DNA from: Phaeodactylibacter sp.
GTDB taxonomy: Bacteria; Bacteroidota; Bacteroidia; Chitinophagales; Saprospiraceae
NCBI RefSeq assembly: GCF_022763345.1
Contig: NZ_JALEGS010000102.1
Span: 1 to 59,791 of the forward strand
Length of the DNA: 59,791 nt
Direction: 5' to 3'
The notes below the pieces were generated by a model that made no database searches, had not been told where the DNA came from, and worked only from the letters and a program-made list of their open reading frames with translations. Of the stretch, positions 35,066 through 43,214 are shown piece after piece. The stretch's first letter is position 1, and each line of letters opens with the position of its first letter. A program made the translations under genes and the position numbers.

Positions 35066-35677
35066 ATGCAATCCGTTTTTCAGACTTATCTCCAACTGGG
35101 TTTTAGCCATATTTCTGACCTGGAAGGCTATGACCACATCCTGTTTATCGTAGCCCTTTGTGCCATTTACCAGCTCCGGGAATGGAAAAGTGTGGCCCTA
35201 CTGGCTACGGCATTCACCATTGGGCATTCCATCACGCTGGCCCTTGCGGTGCTGGGGGTTATACCGGTCAATGCCGCCTGGATAGAGTTCCTGATTCCGG
35301 TAACCATCGCGCTAACGGCCATCTACAACGTTGTTGCCCACCGCAAAGCCGGCAGCAACCGGGTGTGGGACCGGACTATGAAAGTGAATTACGGATTTGC
35401 CGCCCTCTTTGGGCTCATCCACGGCATGGGGTTTTCCAATTTTTTGCGGTCCAGCCTGATGCCCGGGCAGGAAGATCAGCTCGTGACCCAGCTACTGGCT
35501 TTTAATATAGGCGTTGAGCTAGGCCAATTGGCAATTGTGGCGGTAGTACTAGCCCTCTCTGCGGTAGCCCTGCAACTCATGCGGGTCCGGCAACGGGAGT
35601 GGAACCTCTTCATTTCCGGGGGTGCCTTTGGTTTGGCGCTGGTCATGGCACTGGAGCGGGTGGGCGCGGTGCTTTAA
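35066..35677 (+). CDS. HupE/UreJ family membrane protein
   Basis: This 203-aa inner-membrane protein has six predicted helices. The signature FSHISDLEGYDHILFIVALCAIY, ATAFTIGHSITLALAVLG, IEFLIPVTIALTAIYNV and GLIHGMGFSNFL, with conserved His and Glu residues, marks the HupE/UreJ_2 family. Family members have been linked to nickel or cobalt uptake for hydrogenase and urease, but no such enzyme is nearby, so the metal is unproven. It starts soon after the ahcY terminator, and its stop overlaps the hemC stop (TTAA). Confidence 0.85.
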   Translation: MQSVFQTYLQLGFSHISDLEGYDHILFIVALCAIYQLREWKSVALLATAFTIGHSITLALAVLGVIPVNAAWIEFLIPVTIALTAIYNVVAHRKAGSNRVWDRTMKVNYGFAALFGLIHGMGFSNFLRSSLMPGQEDQLVTQLLAFNIGVELGQLAIVAVVLALSAVALQLMRVRQREWNLFISGGAFGLALVMALERVGAVL

Positions 35678-36618
35678 GACTTATGCAAAGCCTCCACTAC
35701 GCGCTCCGCCAACTGGTGTTTGGTGCTCTGGGAAAGCTGTACCCGCCTCAGGGGTGCATTCCACGCATCAGCGAGCGCTGCCCATACATGGTAGTTCCCG
35801 GCCGGGTCCTTCTCACAATAGACCCCCAATGGCATCTGACAGCCCCCGTCGAGCAGATTTAAAATCTTACGCTCAATATTGGTCAGCTCGGCGGTTTCCC
35901 TTTCGTGGATGTGTTTGAGCAGGCGGCGGGTGGGCTTGTCCTCCTCCCGTGTCTGCCAGGCGAGCACGCCCTGTGCAGGAGCCGGAATGAATTCCTTAGG
36001 GTTGAACTTCAGGATTTCCAGGTCTTCTGCTTCGATCTTCAGGCGGGTCATGCCGGCAGCAGCCAGCAGAATGGCGTCAAACTGCCCTTCCCGCAGCTTG
36101 TTGAGCCGGGTGGGAACGTTACCGCGTATGTCTTTGATCTCCACATCGGGCCGGAAATCCAAAATCTGCGCCTTGCGCCGGGCAGAGGAAGTACCGACCA
36201 CTGCTTTCTCCGGCAGCCATAAGTCCTGAGCCTTATCCAGCTTTTCCTTACGGATGACCAGCCAGTCCGAAGGGTTTTCCCGGTAAGAAACGGCTGTGAT
36301 GCAAAGGCCTTCCGGCGAATTGGTCGGCAGGTCTTTCATAGAGTGTACCGCCACGTCGATCTCATTGCGCAACAGCGCGTCCTCAATCTCCTTGGTGAAG
36401 AAGCCTTTGCCCTCCATTTTATCAAAGCTCAGGTGCTGAATGCGGTCCCCCTGCGTCTTTATGATGATCAGCTCAGATTCAATGCCTGCTTCTGAAAGGC
36501 GGTCTTGTGTGTGGTGGGCCTGCCAAAGGGCCAGCTTACTGCCCCGGGTGCCTATTCTTATTTTATCGCTCAAGATTTGCTGTGTTTTCTGCTTTTTGAA
36601 AGCCCCAAAGGTAAGCAT
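35674..36618 (-). CDS. hemC: Hydroxymethylbilane synthase (porphobilinogen deaminase)
   Basis: This enzyme, about 300 aa, condenses four porphobilinogen molecules into hydroxymethylbilane in heme biosynthesis. It has KIRIGTRGSKLALWQAHHTQDRL, KMEGKGFFTKEIEDALLRNEIDVAVHSMKDLPT, TSSARRKAQILDFRPDVEIKDIRGNVPTRLNKL and LDGGCQMPLGVYCE, where the first Cys binds the dipyrromethane cofactor. Start is uncertain: in-frame ATGs at 36660 and 36618 precede the conserved KIRIGTRGS by 34 and 20 residues, while TTG 36573 would give the family's usual short N-terminus. No other hem gene is adjacent. Confidence 0.93.
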   Translation of the reverse strand: MLTFGAFKKQKTQQILSDKIRIGTRGSKLALWQAHHTQDRLSEAGIESELIIIKTQGDRIQHLSFDKMEGKGFFTKEIEDALLRNEIDVAVHSMKDLPTNSPEGLCITAVSYRENPSDWLVIRKEKLDKAQDLWLPEKAVVGTSSARRKAQILDFRPDVEIKDIRGNVPTRLNKLREGQFDAILLAAAGMTRLKIEAEDLEILKFNPKEFIPAPAQGVLAWQTREEDKPTRRLLKHIHERETAELTNIERKILNLLDGGCQMPLGVYCEKDPAGNYHVWAALADAWNAPLRRVQLSQSTKHQLAERVVEALHKS

Positions 36619-36763
36619 TTTCACCCTTCCTGTCCACCGACTGGCTTTTAACAAGCTCAACCCTTACCTATCAATTCCTTCTCTGTCACAAATACTCCAA
36701 ATAGCTTCATTCTTCATTTGGATTTCCGAGTACTTTTATACTATAGAAAAGCCCAAATAAACT

Positions 36764-39667
36764 ATGCACAAAACGCTCACACTCCTTGTCGCACTCGCAT
36801 TTTCTGTTCCCATTTTGGGACAACAGAGCAATTATTATATTGATGCACAAGCCCCTGTTTACTATACACCGGGCTCATTTGATACACCTCCCAGCCCCGG
36901 CGATACCATCTTTATTGCAAGCGACCGTACCAAAGCGCTGATCTTTAAGGATATTGAAGGCAGCTTTGAGCACCCCATTGTTGTCATCAACAACGGCGGG
37001 CAGGTGCAAATCAACACGACTTACGGCAGCGCTATTGATTTCCGGGACTGCAAGCACATTAAGCTTAGCGGACGGGGTACTGCTACAGACCACTATGGTT
37101 TCAAGCTGATCGCCTCCAACTGCGGTGTTGCCTTTTCGGGACTGTCTTCCCATTGTGAGATCGAATTTGTGGAAATCGATCACGATGGCTTCTTTGGCAT
37201 CATGGCAAAAAAGGACTTTGGCGGCAATCCTCCCTACCCAATCCCCGTTTTTGAGCACCTGGTGATCCATGACAACCTTATAAAAAATGTCACAGAAGGG
37301 ATGTATATCGGCGAGACCAAATCGCCTGGCATGGAGTTTAAGCACCTTCGGATCTTCAATAATATCACACAGAACACTGGCCGGGAAGGTATTCAGATCG
37401 CTAATGCCGTAGAGGATGTGGCGGTTTACAACAACTTCATCTGGAATGCTGGTGTAGACCACAAAAAATACCACGGCAAAAGCCTGCAAATCGGAGATAA
37501 CAGTGTAGGGCGCTTTTACAATAACGTAATGATTGGAGCCTATGAGCACAGCTTCATTGCCCTGGGCTCCGGTGACATTGAGATCACCAACAACTACTGC
37601 GCGGACAGCGAAGGTGGCTATATTGACAACCGGACAATCTCCACTGAAGAAGCACCCATCCTCATTGAAGGCAATTACTTCTACAATATGCAGCTCGATT
37701 ATGTGATCCGTAACCTTAACGAGATCAATCCTATTGAGCTCACAGATAACCAATGGTACGGCGGCGCCTCCACCGTGTTCTACAGGAACAATTCCGGAGC
37801 CTCTGCCAATTCCACGGAGACAGGCACGACTCAGGCGCCATTTACGGTCATTAGCAACCCGAACTTGTCTGTCCCCTACCCTCAGTTCCCGGCTCCGTAT
37901 CAAAACATGGGCCCTCAGCCTGGTCTTTCCTTCACGATGAATTACCTGCCTAAGCTGGACCTCCCTGAAGAGTATATGGCAGACTGGAATAAAGCCGATA
38001 CACTTGAGCTAAACGCTTACACCGCAGATGGCGATGGTATTCAGTACGACCTTTCCGGACTCCCTGCGTTCATACAGGTACAGGTTTTAGCCAATGGCAG
38101 CATCCGCCTGCTTTCCAACCCTACACCGGCCGACAAAGGCGTTTACCCCATCAAGGTGGTGCTTTCTGATAACTCACATGGCGATAAAACCCGCCTCGCG
38201 TTTGAGTATATCGTACGCAACCCCAACAACACCGCGCCCCGGATTGACTTCAGTGGCAATATTCAGTTGCTCACATTAACTCAGGACCGGATTGACGTGC
38301 CTATTACCGATGCGGAGGGCGATGAGATTATCGTTTCGGTCCTCAACATTCCGGCATTTATGGTCCTTGACAAGCATAACGGCCAGCATTATCTGGCAAC
38401 CGATGTGCGCTACCGGCACGCAGGGAGTATCCACACGATCAAAATCATAGCGGATGACCAATTTGGCGGCGTAGATTCTGTGGAAGTGGATATCCACGTT
38501 TTCCACAAGCAAATTGCGACCGGCACTCCGGTTATTCGGGTGAACTGTGGTGGTCCTGAACTTATAGACTTCGATTTAACCTGGGAAGACGGGTATCATC
38601 AAATCACGCCATTTGAGATTACCACCACCCACCGTACGGGCAGCCACGGCTGGTCTGGCACCAATACCACCGGTGCACCGGATAACCTGTTTGGCCCGTT
38701 TGCCACACAAGGCTTCTCAGGCGATCAAATGTACTGGTCTATGCCGGTGGACGAGGGCACCTACGAGGTAAATCTATTCTTCGCAGAACGCTCGCACGAC
38801 ATTAATGATGAAGGCCCCATTGTCTTCGATATGCTATTGAACGGCAACCTGGCACTCGATAATTTCAGTATTTACGCTGAAGCTGGGCTCGCTGCCTTAA
38901 AGAAAACCTTCACTGTTTCTATCTTACAAGGTGAAACGATTGACCTTGAGTTCATCGGTATTCAAAACAAGCCTAAGATCAACGGGATAGAGATCGTTTA
39001 TCTTTCCGGCGGCAATCAGGCTCCGGTTCTCCCACCACTTAGCAATCTCGATATCTGCACAGGGCTTGGGCAACAGCTGAGCATTCAGGCAACTGACCCG
39101 GACGCTGAGTCCATCAAATACCTGGTTTCCGGACTGCCTTCCTACGCAACGGCTACCTATCATGCGGATTCAGTGGTGATCGATTTTGCGCCGGCACCTG
39201 AGCATGCCGGAGAGGCGCACCTGATTACCCTATTTGCAATTGATGCCCGCAACACCGCAGCAGAAGGCGAACTTTTTGCCATCATCATCGACTGCAATGG
39301 CAATGCGCTGATCGAAGCCGGCCGGGACGAAGCCGTTGCTCAGCAGGACCTTGCGCGCACGGCTTCTACGCCCCGCAGCAACTTTGCGGTCCCTGCTTCT
39401 GCCACTGCAGGCGTTCAGGCTTATCCTAACCCGGCAGCAGGATGGCTCGCCGTTAACGTGGACAGCCCGGCGGAAGGAAACTACGCCATCGAGCTGATCG
39501 ATGTGCAGGGCCGGGTACACAGCATTGCCCACACCAAAACAGAAGGTGGCCAGCATAAAATCACGATTACGCTCGACCGGGGCAACCTGCCAGCAGGCTT
39601 CTACTCCCTGCGTGCCGTATCTGACGAAGGCTGGGCATCTGCACCACAGGCTTTGATTTTGCAGTAG
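36764..39667 (+). CDS. Secreted beta-helix/malectin protein with T9SS type A domain
   Basis: This 967-aa protein has a signal peptide (MHKTLTLLVALAFSVPILGQ), then a right-handed parallel beta-helix (about residues 25-345: HCEIEFVEIDHDGFFGIMAK, VYNNFIWNAG, IEITNNYCADSEGGYI), two cadherin/Ig-like domains (about 395-585), a malectin-like carbohydrate-binding domain (about 590-755: IRVNCGGPELIDFDLTWEDGYHQ, YEVNLFFAERS, KINGIEIVYL), another Ig-like domain and a type A T9SS sorting domain (VQAYPNPAAGWLAVNV to GNLPAGFYSLRAVS). This points to extracellular polysaccharide binding or cleavage (inference). It is followed by a strong terminator. Confidence 0.88.
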   Translation: MHKTLTLLVALAFSVPILGQQSNYYIDAQAPVYYTPGSFDTPPSPGDTIFIASDRTKALIFKDIEGSFEHPIVVINNGGQVQINTTYGSAIDFRDCKHIKLSGRGTATDHYGFKLIASNCGVAFSGLSSHCEIEFVEIDHDGFFGIMAKKDFGGNPPYPIPVFEHLVIHDNLIKNVTEGMYIGETKSPGMEFKHLRIFNNITQNTGREGIQIANAVEDVAVYNNFIWNAGVDHKKYHGKSLQIGDNSVGRFYNNVMIGAYEHSFIALGSGDIEITNNYCADSEGGYIDNRTISTEEAPILIEGNYFYNMQLDYVIRNLNEINPIELTDNQWYGGASTVFYRNNSGASANSTETGTTQAPFTVISNPNLSVPYPQFPAPYQNMGPQPGLSFTMNYLPKLDLPEEYMADWNKADTLELNAYTADGDGIQYDLSGLPAFIQVQVLANGSIRLLSNPTPADKGVYPIKVVLSDNSHGDKTRLAFEYIVRNPNNTAPRIDFSGNIQLLTLTQDRIDVPITDAEGDEIIVSVLNIPAFMVLDKHNGQHYLATDVRYRHAGSIHTIKIIADDQFGGVDSVEVDIHVFHKQIATGTPVIRVNCGGPELIDFDLTWEDGYHQITPFEITTTHRTGSHGWSGTNTTGAPDNLFGPFATQGFSGDQMYWSMPVDEGTYEVNLFFAERSHDINDEGPIVFDMLLNGNLALDNFSIYAEAGLAALKKTFTVSILQGETIDLEFIGIQNKPKINGIEIVYLSGGNQAPVLPPLSNLDICTGLGQQLSIQATDPDAESIKYLVSGLPSYATATYHADSVVIDFAPAPEHAGEAHLITLFAIDARNTAAEGELFAIIIDCNGNALIEAGRDEAVAQQDLARTASTPRSNFAVPASATAGVQAYPNPAAGWLAVNVDSPAEGNYAIELIDVQGRVHSIAHTKTEGGQHKITITLDRGNLPAGFYSLRAVSDEGWASAPQALILQ

Positions 39668-39703
39668 TAGTAAAAGAAAGATAAAGATTCCCCTTAAATA
39701 CAA

Positions 39704-39740
39704 GAGCGATATGGAAAGCCTCCATATCGCTCATTCTTTT
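39704..39740 (+). terminator. Terminator after the malectin-domain gene
   Basis: A perfect 12-bp stem (39704-39715 with 39721-39732, arm GAGCGATATGGA) with a 5-nt loop is followed by ATTCTTTT. It lies 37 bases past the stop and also separates the convergent acyltransferase gene. Confidence 0.9.
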
Positions 39741-39787
39741 GGTAGGCCTTACCTGAAGCTACCCCTGTGTTTCCGGAAAATCGAAAT

Positions 39788-40852
39788 CTACACCACCCTG
39801 CGGGTCATTGGTTTTGGAGTGGCGTCCACTTTCTTAGGAGGAGCATAGCTGCGCCCCAGGAAGAGCATGCGGGTCCAGCCCCAGCGGTCCAGAATTTTTT
39901 CAGCCAGGATCGGCGCAAACATACCTACTGCCAGAGAAAACAAAAAGATAGGGATGTCCTGAGAGATGCCCATACTCTTCAACACAATACGCCCGGCAGC
40001 CGTGCCAAAGGAGTGGAATAAGTAGATGGAGTAGGCAAAGCTGCCAAAGTAGATCAGCCAATCTATCTTCCACTTGAGGCGGAAAAACAGTATCGTGCCC
40101 GTCACACCGATCAGCAGTCCCATACCGCTTTTCTTATCCAGGTTGTACTGAATGATGTCAAACCATCCCAATTGCTGAATGGCCAGCCCAGCGAAAAAGA
40201 CTACGGCCAACGCGCGGTTGAGCCATACATTGCCAAAGAACCCCTTAAAACGCTGTATGCCGACCCCAATCATGAAGAAAGGGAACAGGTATATCCCGCC
40301 TTTATAGCTCAGGTAATTGGGGGACGCTTCCGGGATCACTATATCCCTTACCAATAGCAAAGCAAAGGCTACTGCTGTCCAGATTGCCCAATGCCCAAAC
40401 TTGTCCAACCGCTTAAACGCATCCAGCAGGCCTACCGCCAGAAATACCCAGAAAAGCGAGGGCAAATACCAGTAGAGCGTGTAGGGGAACACGTATATTT
40501 TCCAGATTTCAGCGAGGTTCCCGGTTTTATTGGTGCCCGGTACGATGTACTGTAACAGAAAGTAAGCCGTGCCCACAAAAACCATGGGGTACAAAATCCG
40601 CCTTACTTTTTTTGTGGTAAAGGCTTTGTACTTTTCCAAGGAGACCGGGCGCAGTGCGTATACCCAGCCGGAAATCACCGTGAACAAGGGCATCCTCAGG
40701 TACTCGAACGTAAAGTAAAGGTGCCTCCAGCCTGAATCATCGGCTACTTTCATGCCCCCATCGGAGCCGGAACCGATCACATGCCCCATTACCACCAGAA
40801 TGATTGCGAAACCGCGAAGGGTTTCTACGGAGTAGTCTTTTTTTGTGCTCAC
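39788..40852 (-). CDS. Acyltransferase 3 family membrane protein
   Basis: This 354-aa integral membrane protein has about ten helices. The N-terminal motif YSVETLRGFAIILVVMGHVIG with the conserved Arg and His, followed by YLRMPLFTVISGWVYALRP, is diagnostic of the acyltransferase 3 family, which transfers acyl groups (often acetyl or succinyl) to sugars or lipids at the membrane. The substrate cannot be told. It is a single gene between the T9SS malectin gene and the REC-kinase gene; the upstream gap of 52 bases allows cotranscription with the latter. Confidence 0.88.
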   Translation of the reverse strand: MSTKKDYSVETLRGFAIILVVMGHVIGSGSDGGMKVADDSGWRHLYFTFEYLRMPLFTVISGWVYALRPVSLEKYKAFTTKKVRRILYPMVFVGTAYFLLQYIVPGTNKTGNLAEIWKIYVFPYTLYWYLPSLFWVFLAVGLLDAFKRLDKFGHWAIWTAVAFALLLVRDIVIPEASPNYLSYKGGIYLFPFFMIGVGIQRFKGFFGNVWLNRALAVVFFAGLAIQQLGWFDIIQYNLDKKSGMGLLIGVTGTILFFRLKWKIDWLIYFGSFAYSIYLFHSFGTAAGRIVLKSMGISQDIPIFLFSLAVGMFAPILAEKILDRWGWTRMLFLGRSYAPPKKVDATPKPMTRRVV

Positions 40853-40904
40853 TTTGTTTAATGTTTTATGCCTCCTGGATTTAAGGATATGCGGTTAGCA
40901 TTTC

Positions 40905-42032
40905 TCAGGCCTTGGGCAAGGTAAATGCAAAAGTGGTGCCTTCACCGACGGTGCTTTCAACACTTATTTTTCCATTGTTTTTCTGAACAAAGTCCTGAAC
41001 CAGCAGCAAGCCTAAGCCGCTGCCTCCTTCCTTGTTCGTGCCTTCCGTAGTGGTCTGCACATTGGGGTTGAAGATCTTGTCCAGGTTTTCCGGTGGTATA
41101 CCCACGCCGGTGTCTGCCACTTTTATGACCACCTCATCACCGTCTTCCGCTGCGGTGACGGTGATCGCGCCACCGGTGGGCGTGAATTTTGTAGCGTTGG
41201 AAATCAGGTTGCGGACAATGGCGTTGAGCATGTGCAGATCAGCCATGACCCGCACATCTTCCGGGATGTTGAGGTCAAGCTGAATTTTTTTGTTATCCAG
41301 GTTGAGCTTCACCAGGCGGGCAATGCTTTCGATAGCGTCCCGCAACTCTATTTCCTCGGGAGTGACGATCAGGGCATCGCTCTGCGACTTGGCCCAGCCC
41401 AGCAGGTTTTCGAGCAGGTTGAGCCCCTCATCCGTTGACTGCAGCAGCTTGATGACGGTGTCTTTAAAATCCTCTTTCCGGGGATCGATCAGCCCCCGGT
41501 TGATAAAGTCGAGGCTCAGCTTAAGGGAACCAAGAGGCGAGCGTAAATCGTGTCCGATGATGGAAAACATGCGTGACTTCAGGCGATTAGCTGCAGCCAG
41601 GTCGGTAGCCTGCCGTTCTACCTTACGGCGGCTCGTCAGGAGATCAATATGGTTTTTGATACGGACCAGCAGTACCTTTTTATTGAAAGGCTTGGTCACA
41701 TAATCCACTCCTCCCAGTTCGAAACCTTTGACAATATCCTCCGTCTGATCTAACGCTGTGATGAAAATAATGGGCAGGTTTTCATTAGCCGGGTCCTTTT
41801 TGATGCGCCGGCAGACTTCAAAACCGTCAATATCCGGCATCATGACATCGAGCAGCAGCAGGTCGGGCTGTTCGGCTTCCAGAGCCGCGATGCCGTCCTC
41901 CCCGTTAGAAGCGACAACGGTTTCATACCCGGCTTCATCGAGTATGAATTTCAGCAATTTTGTATTGAGGGGGCTATCGTCAACGATAAGTATCTTGGGC
42001 GCAAGATCAGTTTGCGCTTCGGTTGCCTTCAT
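40905..42032 (-). CDS. REC-histidine kinase hybrid protein
   Basis: This 375-aa soluble signalling protein has the order receiver, then kinase. REC (about residues 13-130): KILIVDDSPLNTKLLKFIL, LLLLDVMMPDIDGFEVCRRI with the phospho-Asp in LLDVMMP, and FITALDQTED; the switch Lys is in DYVTKPFNKK. HisKA (about 155-225) carries the phospho-His in FSIIGHDLRSPLGSLK. The HATPase_c domain (about 260-374) has NAIVRNLISNATKFTPTGG (N box) and VADTGVGIPPENLDKIFN. It has no membrane segment or sensor, so input comes through phosphorylation of REC or from a partner. It is divergent from a LytTR regulator. Confidence 0.93.
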   Translation of the reverse strand: MKATEAQTDLAPKILIVDDSPLNTKLLKFILDEAGYETVVASNGEDGIAALEAEQPDLLLLDVMMPDIDGFEVCRRIKKDPANENLPIIFITALDQTEDIVKGFELGGVDYVTKPFNKKVLLVRIKNHIDLLTSRRKVERQATDLAAANRLKSRMFSIIGHDLRSPLGSLKLSLDFINRGLIDPRKEDFKDTVIKLLQSTDEGLNLLENLLGWAKSQSDALIVTPEEIELRDAIESIARLVKLNLDNKKIQLDLNIPEDVRVMADLHMLNAIVRNLISNATKFTPTGGAITVTAAEDGDEVVIKVADTGVGIPPENLDKIFNPNVQTTTEGTNKEGGSGLGLLLVQDFVQKNNGKISVESTVGEGTTFAFTLPKA

Positions 42033-42083
42033 GGGGTGTATAGTTAAGCAAGTTTTTGTGCATAAGGACCTTCTTTAAGCAGG

Positions 42084-42145
42084 TGGCTTAAATTTGTTAC
42101 AAATTACATAAATTCGTATGATCTTCAAAGTCTGGCTTAAATTTG
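42084..42145. promoter_or_regulatory. Direct repeats in the divergent kinase/LytTR promoter region
   Basis: TGGCTTAAATTTG occurs twice, at 42084-42096 and 42133-42145, 49 bases apart. Each copy contains a -7-like TAAATTTG on the plus strand (42089-42096 and 42138-42145), the second about 32 bases before the LytTR gene. No TTG at -33 was found for either. They may be a duplicated promoter or a regulator site. Confidence 0.5.
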
Positions 42146-42176
42146 CCAGCTCAACACTAAGCAACCTGCTCTTTTT

Positions 42177-42935
42177 ATGAGATTCCTAATCGTAGAAGAC
42201 GAATACCCCGCCGCCAAACGGCTCAGCCAGCTGATCCTGAAGATGAGGCCGGACACTGAAATATGCGGCACTTTGGACAGCGTGGAAAGTACCCTGCAAT
42301 GGCTGAAGGATAACCCTGCTCCGGATCTGGCTTTTTTCGACATACAGCTGGGGGATGGGTTGAGCTTTGATATTTTCCAGCATTCGCCCTATATGGGGCC
42401 GGTGGTTTTCACCACTGCCTATGACCAGTATACCCTGAAGGCTTTCAAACAGGACAGCGTAGACTACCTGCTCAAGCCGATTGAAGAGGAAGAGCTGGCC
42501 GCCGCCCTGCAAAAATTTGACCGCCGGCAGCAGTCGCCCAATATGCTGTCCCCGGACGTCCTGCAATCCCTGGTTAACAGCCTGTCCCAACCCCAGTATC
42601 AGTCCCGGTTTATCATCAAGATCGGGCAACAGCTGAGCTACATTGCCACCGATGAAATCCAGTACTTTTATTCTGAAGACGGCATCGTTTTTGCGCAACT
42701 GGGAGGCAAAAAAAGGCATGCGCTGGACTATACACTGGATGCACTGGAGCCCCTGCTGGACCCCGCCTCTTTTTTCCGTTTAAACCGCAAAGTCATTGCG
42801 CATATACAATCCGTACATAAAGTAGCGCCTTTTTTCAATGGGCGCCTGCTGGTCACCCTTCGGCCCGCTGCTGATTTTGAGGTGACGGTCAGCCGGGACC
42901 GGGCTTCGGACTTTAAACGGTGGCTGGGGGCCTAA
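42177..42935 (+). CDS. LytTR-family response regulator
   Basis: This 252-aa transcription regulator has an N-terminal receiver domain (residues 1-120: MRFLIVEDEYPAAKRLSQLIL, phospho-Asp in DLAFFDIQLGDGLSFDIF, VVFTTAYDQYTLKAFKQDSVDYLLKPI) and a C-terminal LytTR DNA-binding domain (about 145-250: FIIKIGQQLSYIATDEIQYFYSEDGIVFAQL, DYTLDALEPLLDPASFFRLNRKVIAHI). Such regulators are usually paired with a membrane histidine kinase (LytS/YehU type), which is absent; the divergent REC-kinase is a possible partner. Confidence 0.93.
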   Translation: MRFLIVEDEYPAAKRLSQLILKMRPDTEICGTLDSVESTLQWLKDNPAPDLAFFDIQLGDGLSFDIFQHSPYMGPVVFTTAYDQYTLKAFKQDSVDYLLKPIEEEELAAALQKFDRRQQSPNMLSPDVLQSLVNSLSQPQYQSRFIIKIGQQLSYIATDEIQYFYSEDGIVFAQLGGKKRHALDYTLDALEPLLDPASFFRLNRKVIAHIQSVHKVAPFFNGRLLVTLRPAADFEVTVSRDRASDFKRWLGA

Positions 42936-42952
42936 AAAAAACAGCCAGGCGA

Positions 42953-43102
42953 TATACTGACGATTAAGTGGTTTGCGACAGCAAACCTACTTAATGCCTG
43001 CCTGCGTATTGGTACTTCGGCAGACAGGTCAGCATTTACGCTGCGAAGTGGCCTGCGCCTGCCCTGACAAGCTATGCTTCGTCAGTGGCCGATGTCGCAA
43101 AT
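42953..43102 (+). repeat. Dispersed repeat, long copy with two palindromic insertions
   Basis: This is the inverted partner of 1-97. Shared blocks are interrupted by two 32-bp insertions, at 42997-43028 and 43057-43088. The first insertion is near-palindromic (CCTGCCTGC at its start, GGCAGACAGG at its end); the second holds CTGACAAGC and GCTTCGTCAG, which pair with one bulge. It lies in the 3' region shared by the LytTR regulator and the M56 gene and encodes nothing. Confidence 0.72.
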
Positions 43103-43110
43103 CCAAGATC

Positions 43111-43153
43111 CCAGACGATGAATGTCTGGATCAATGACCCGACATTCATCGTC
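43111..43153. repeat. 13-bp inverted repeat with alternative hairpin
   Basis: GACGATGAATGTC (43114-43126) is the reverse complement of GACATTCATCGTC (43141-43153), with a 14-nt loop. The first arm can instead fold locally: CCAGAC (43111-43116) with GTCTGG (43124-43129). There is no U-tract, but the position between two convergent genes suggests mRNA 3'-end formation. Confidence 0.55.
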
Positions 43154-43214
43154 GGTGACCATTTCGTATTGCGTATATCACCGGGCTGTTCCAAACAAAC
43201 TATGCGCTAATTTC

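Noticed and set aside
36875..37903. 342-codon frame antisense to the beta-helix/malectin gene
   Set aside because: No signal peptide or domain; shadow of a clear T9SS cargo gene.
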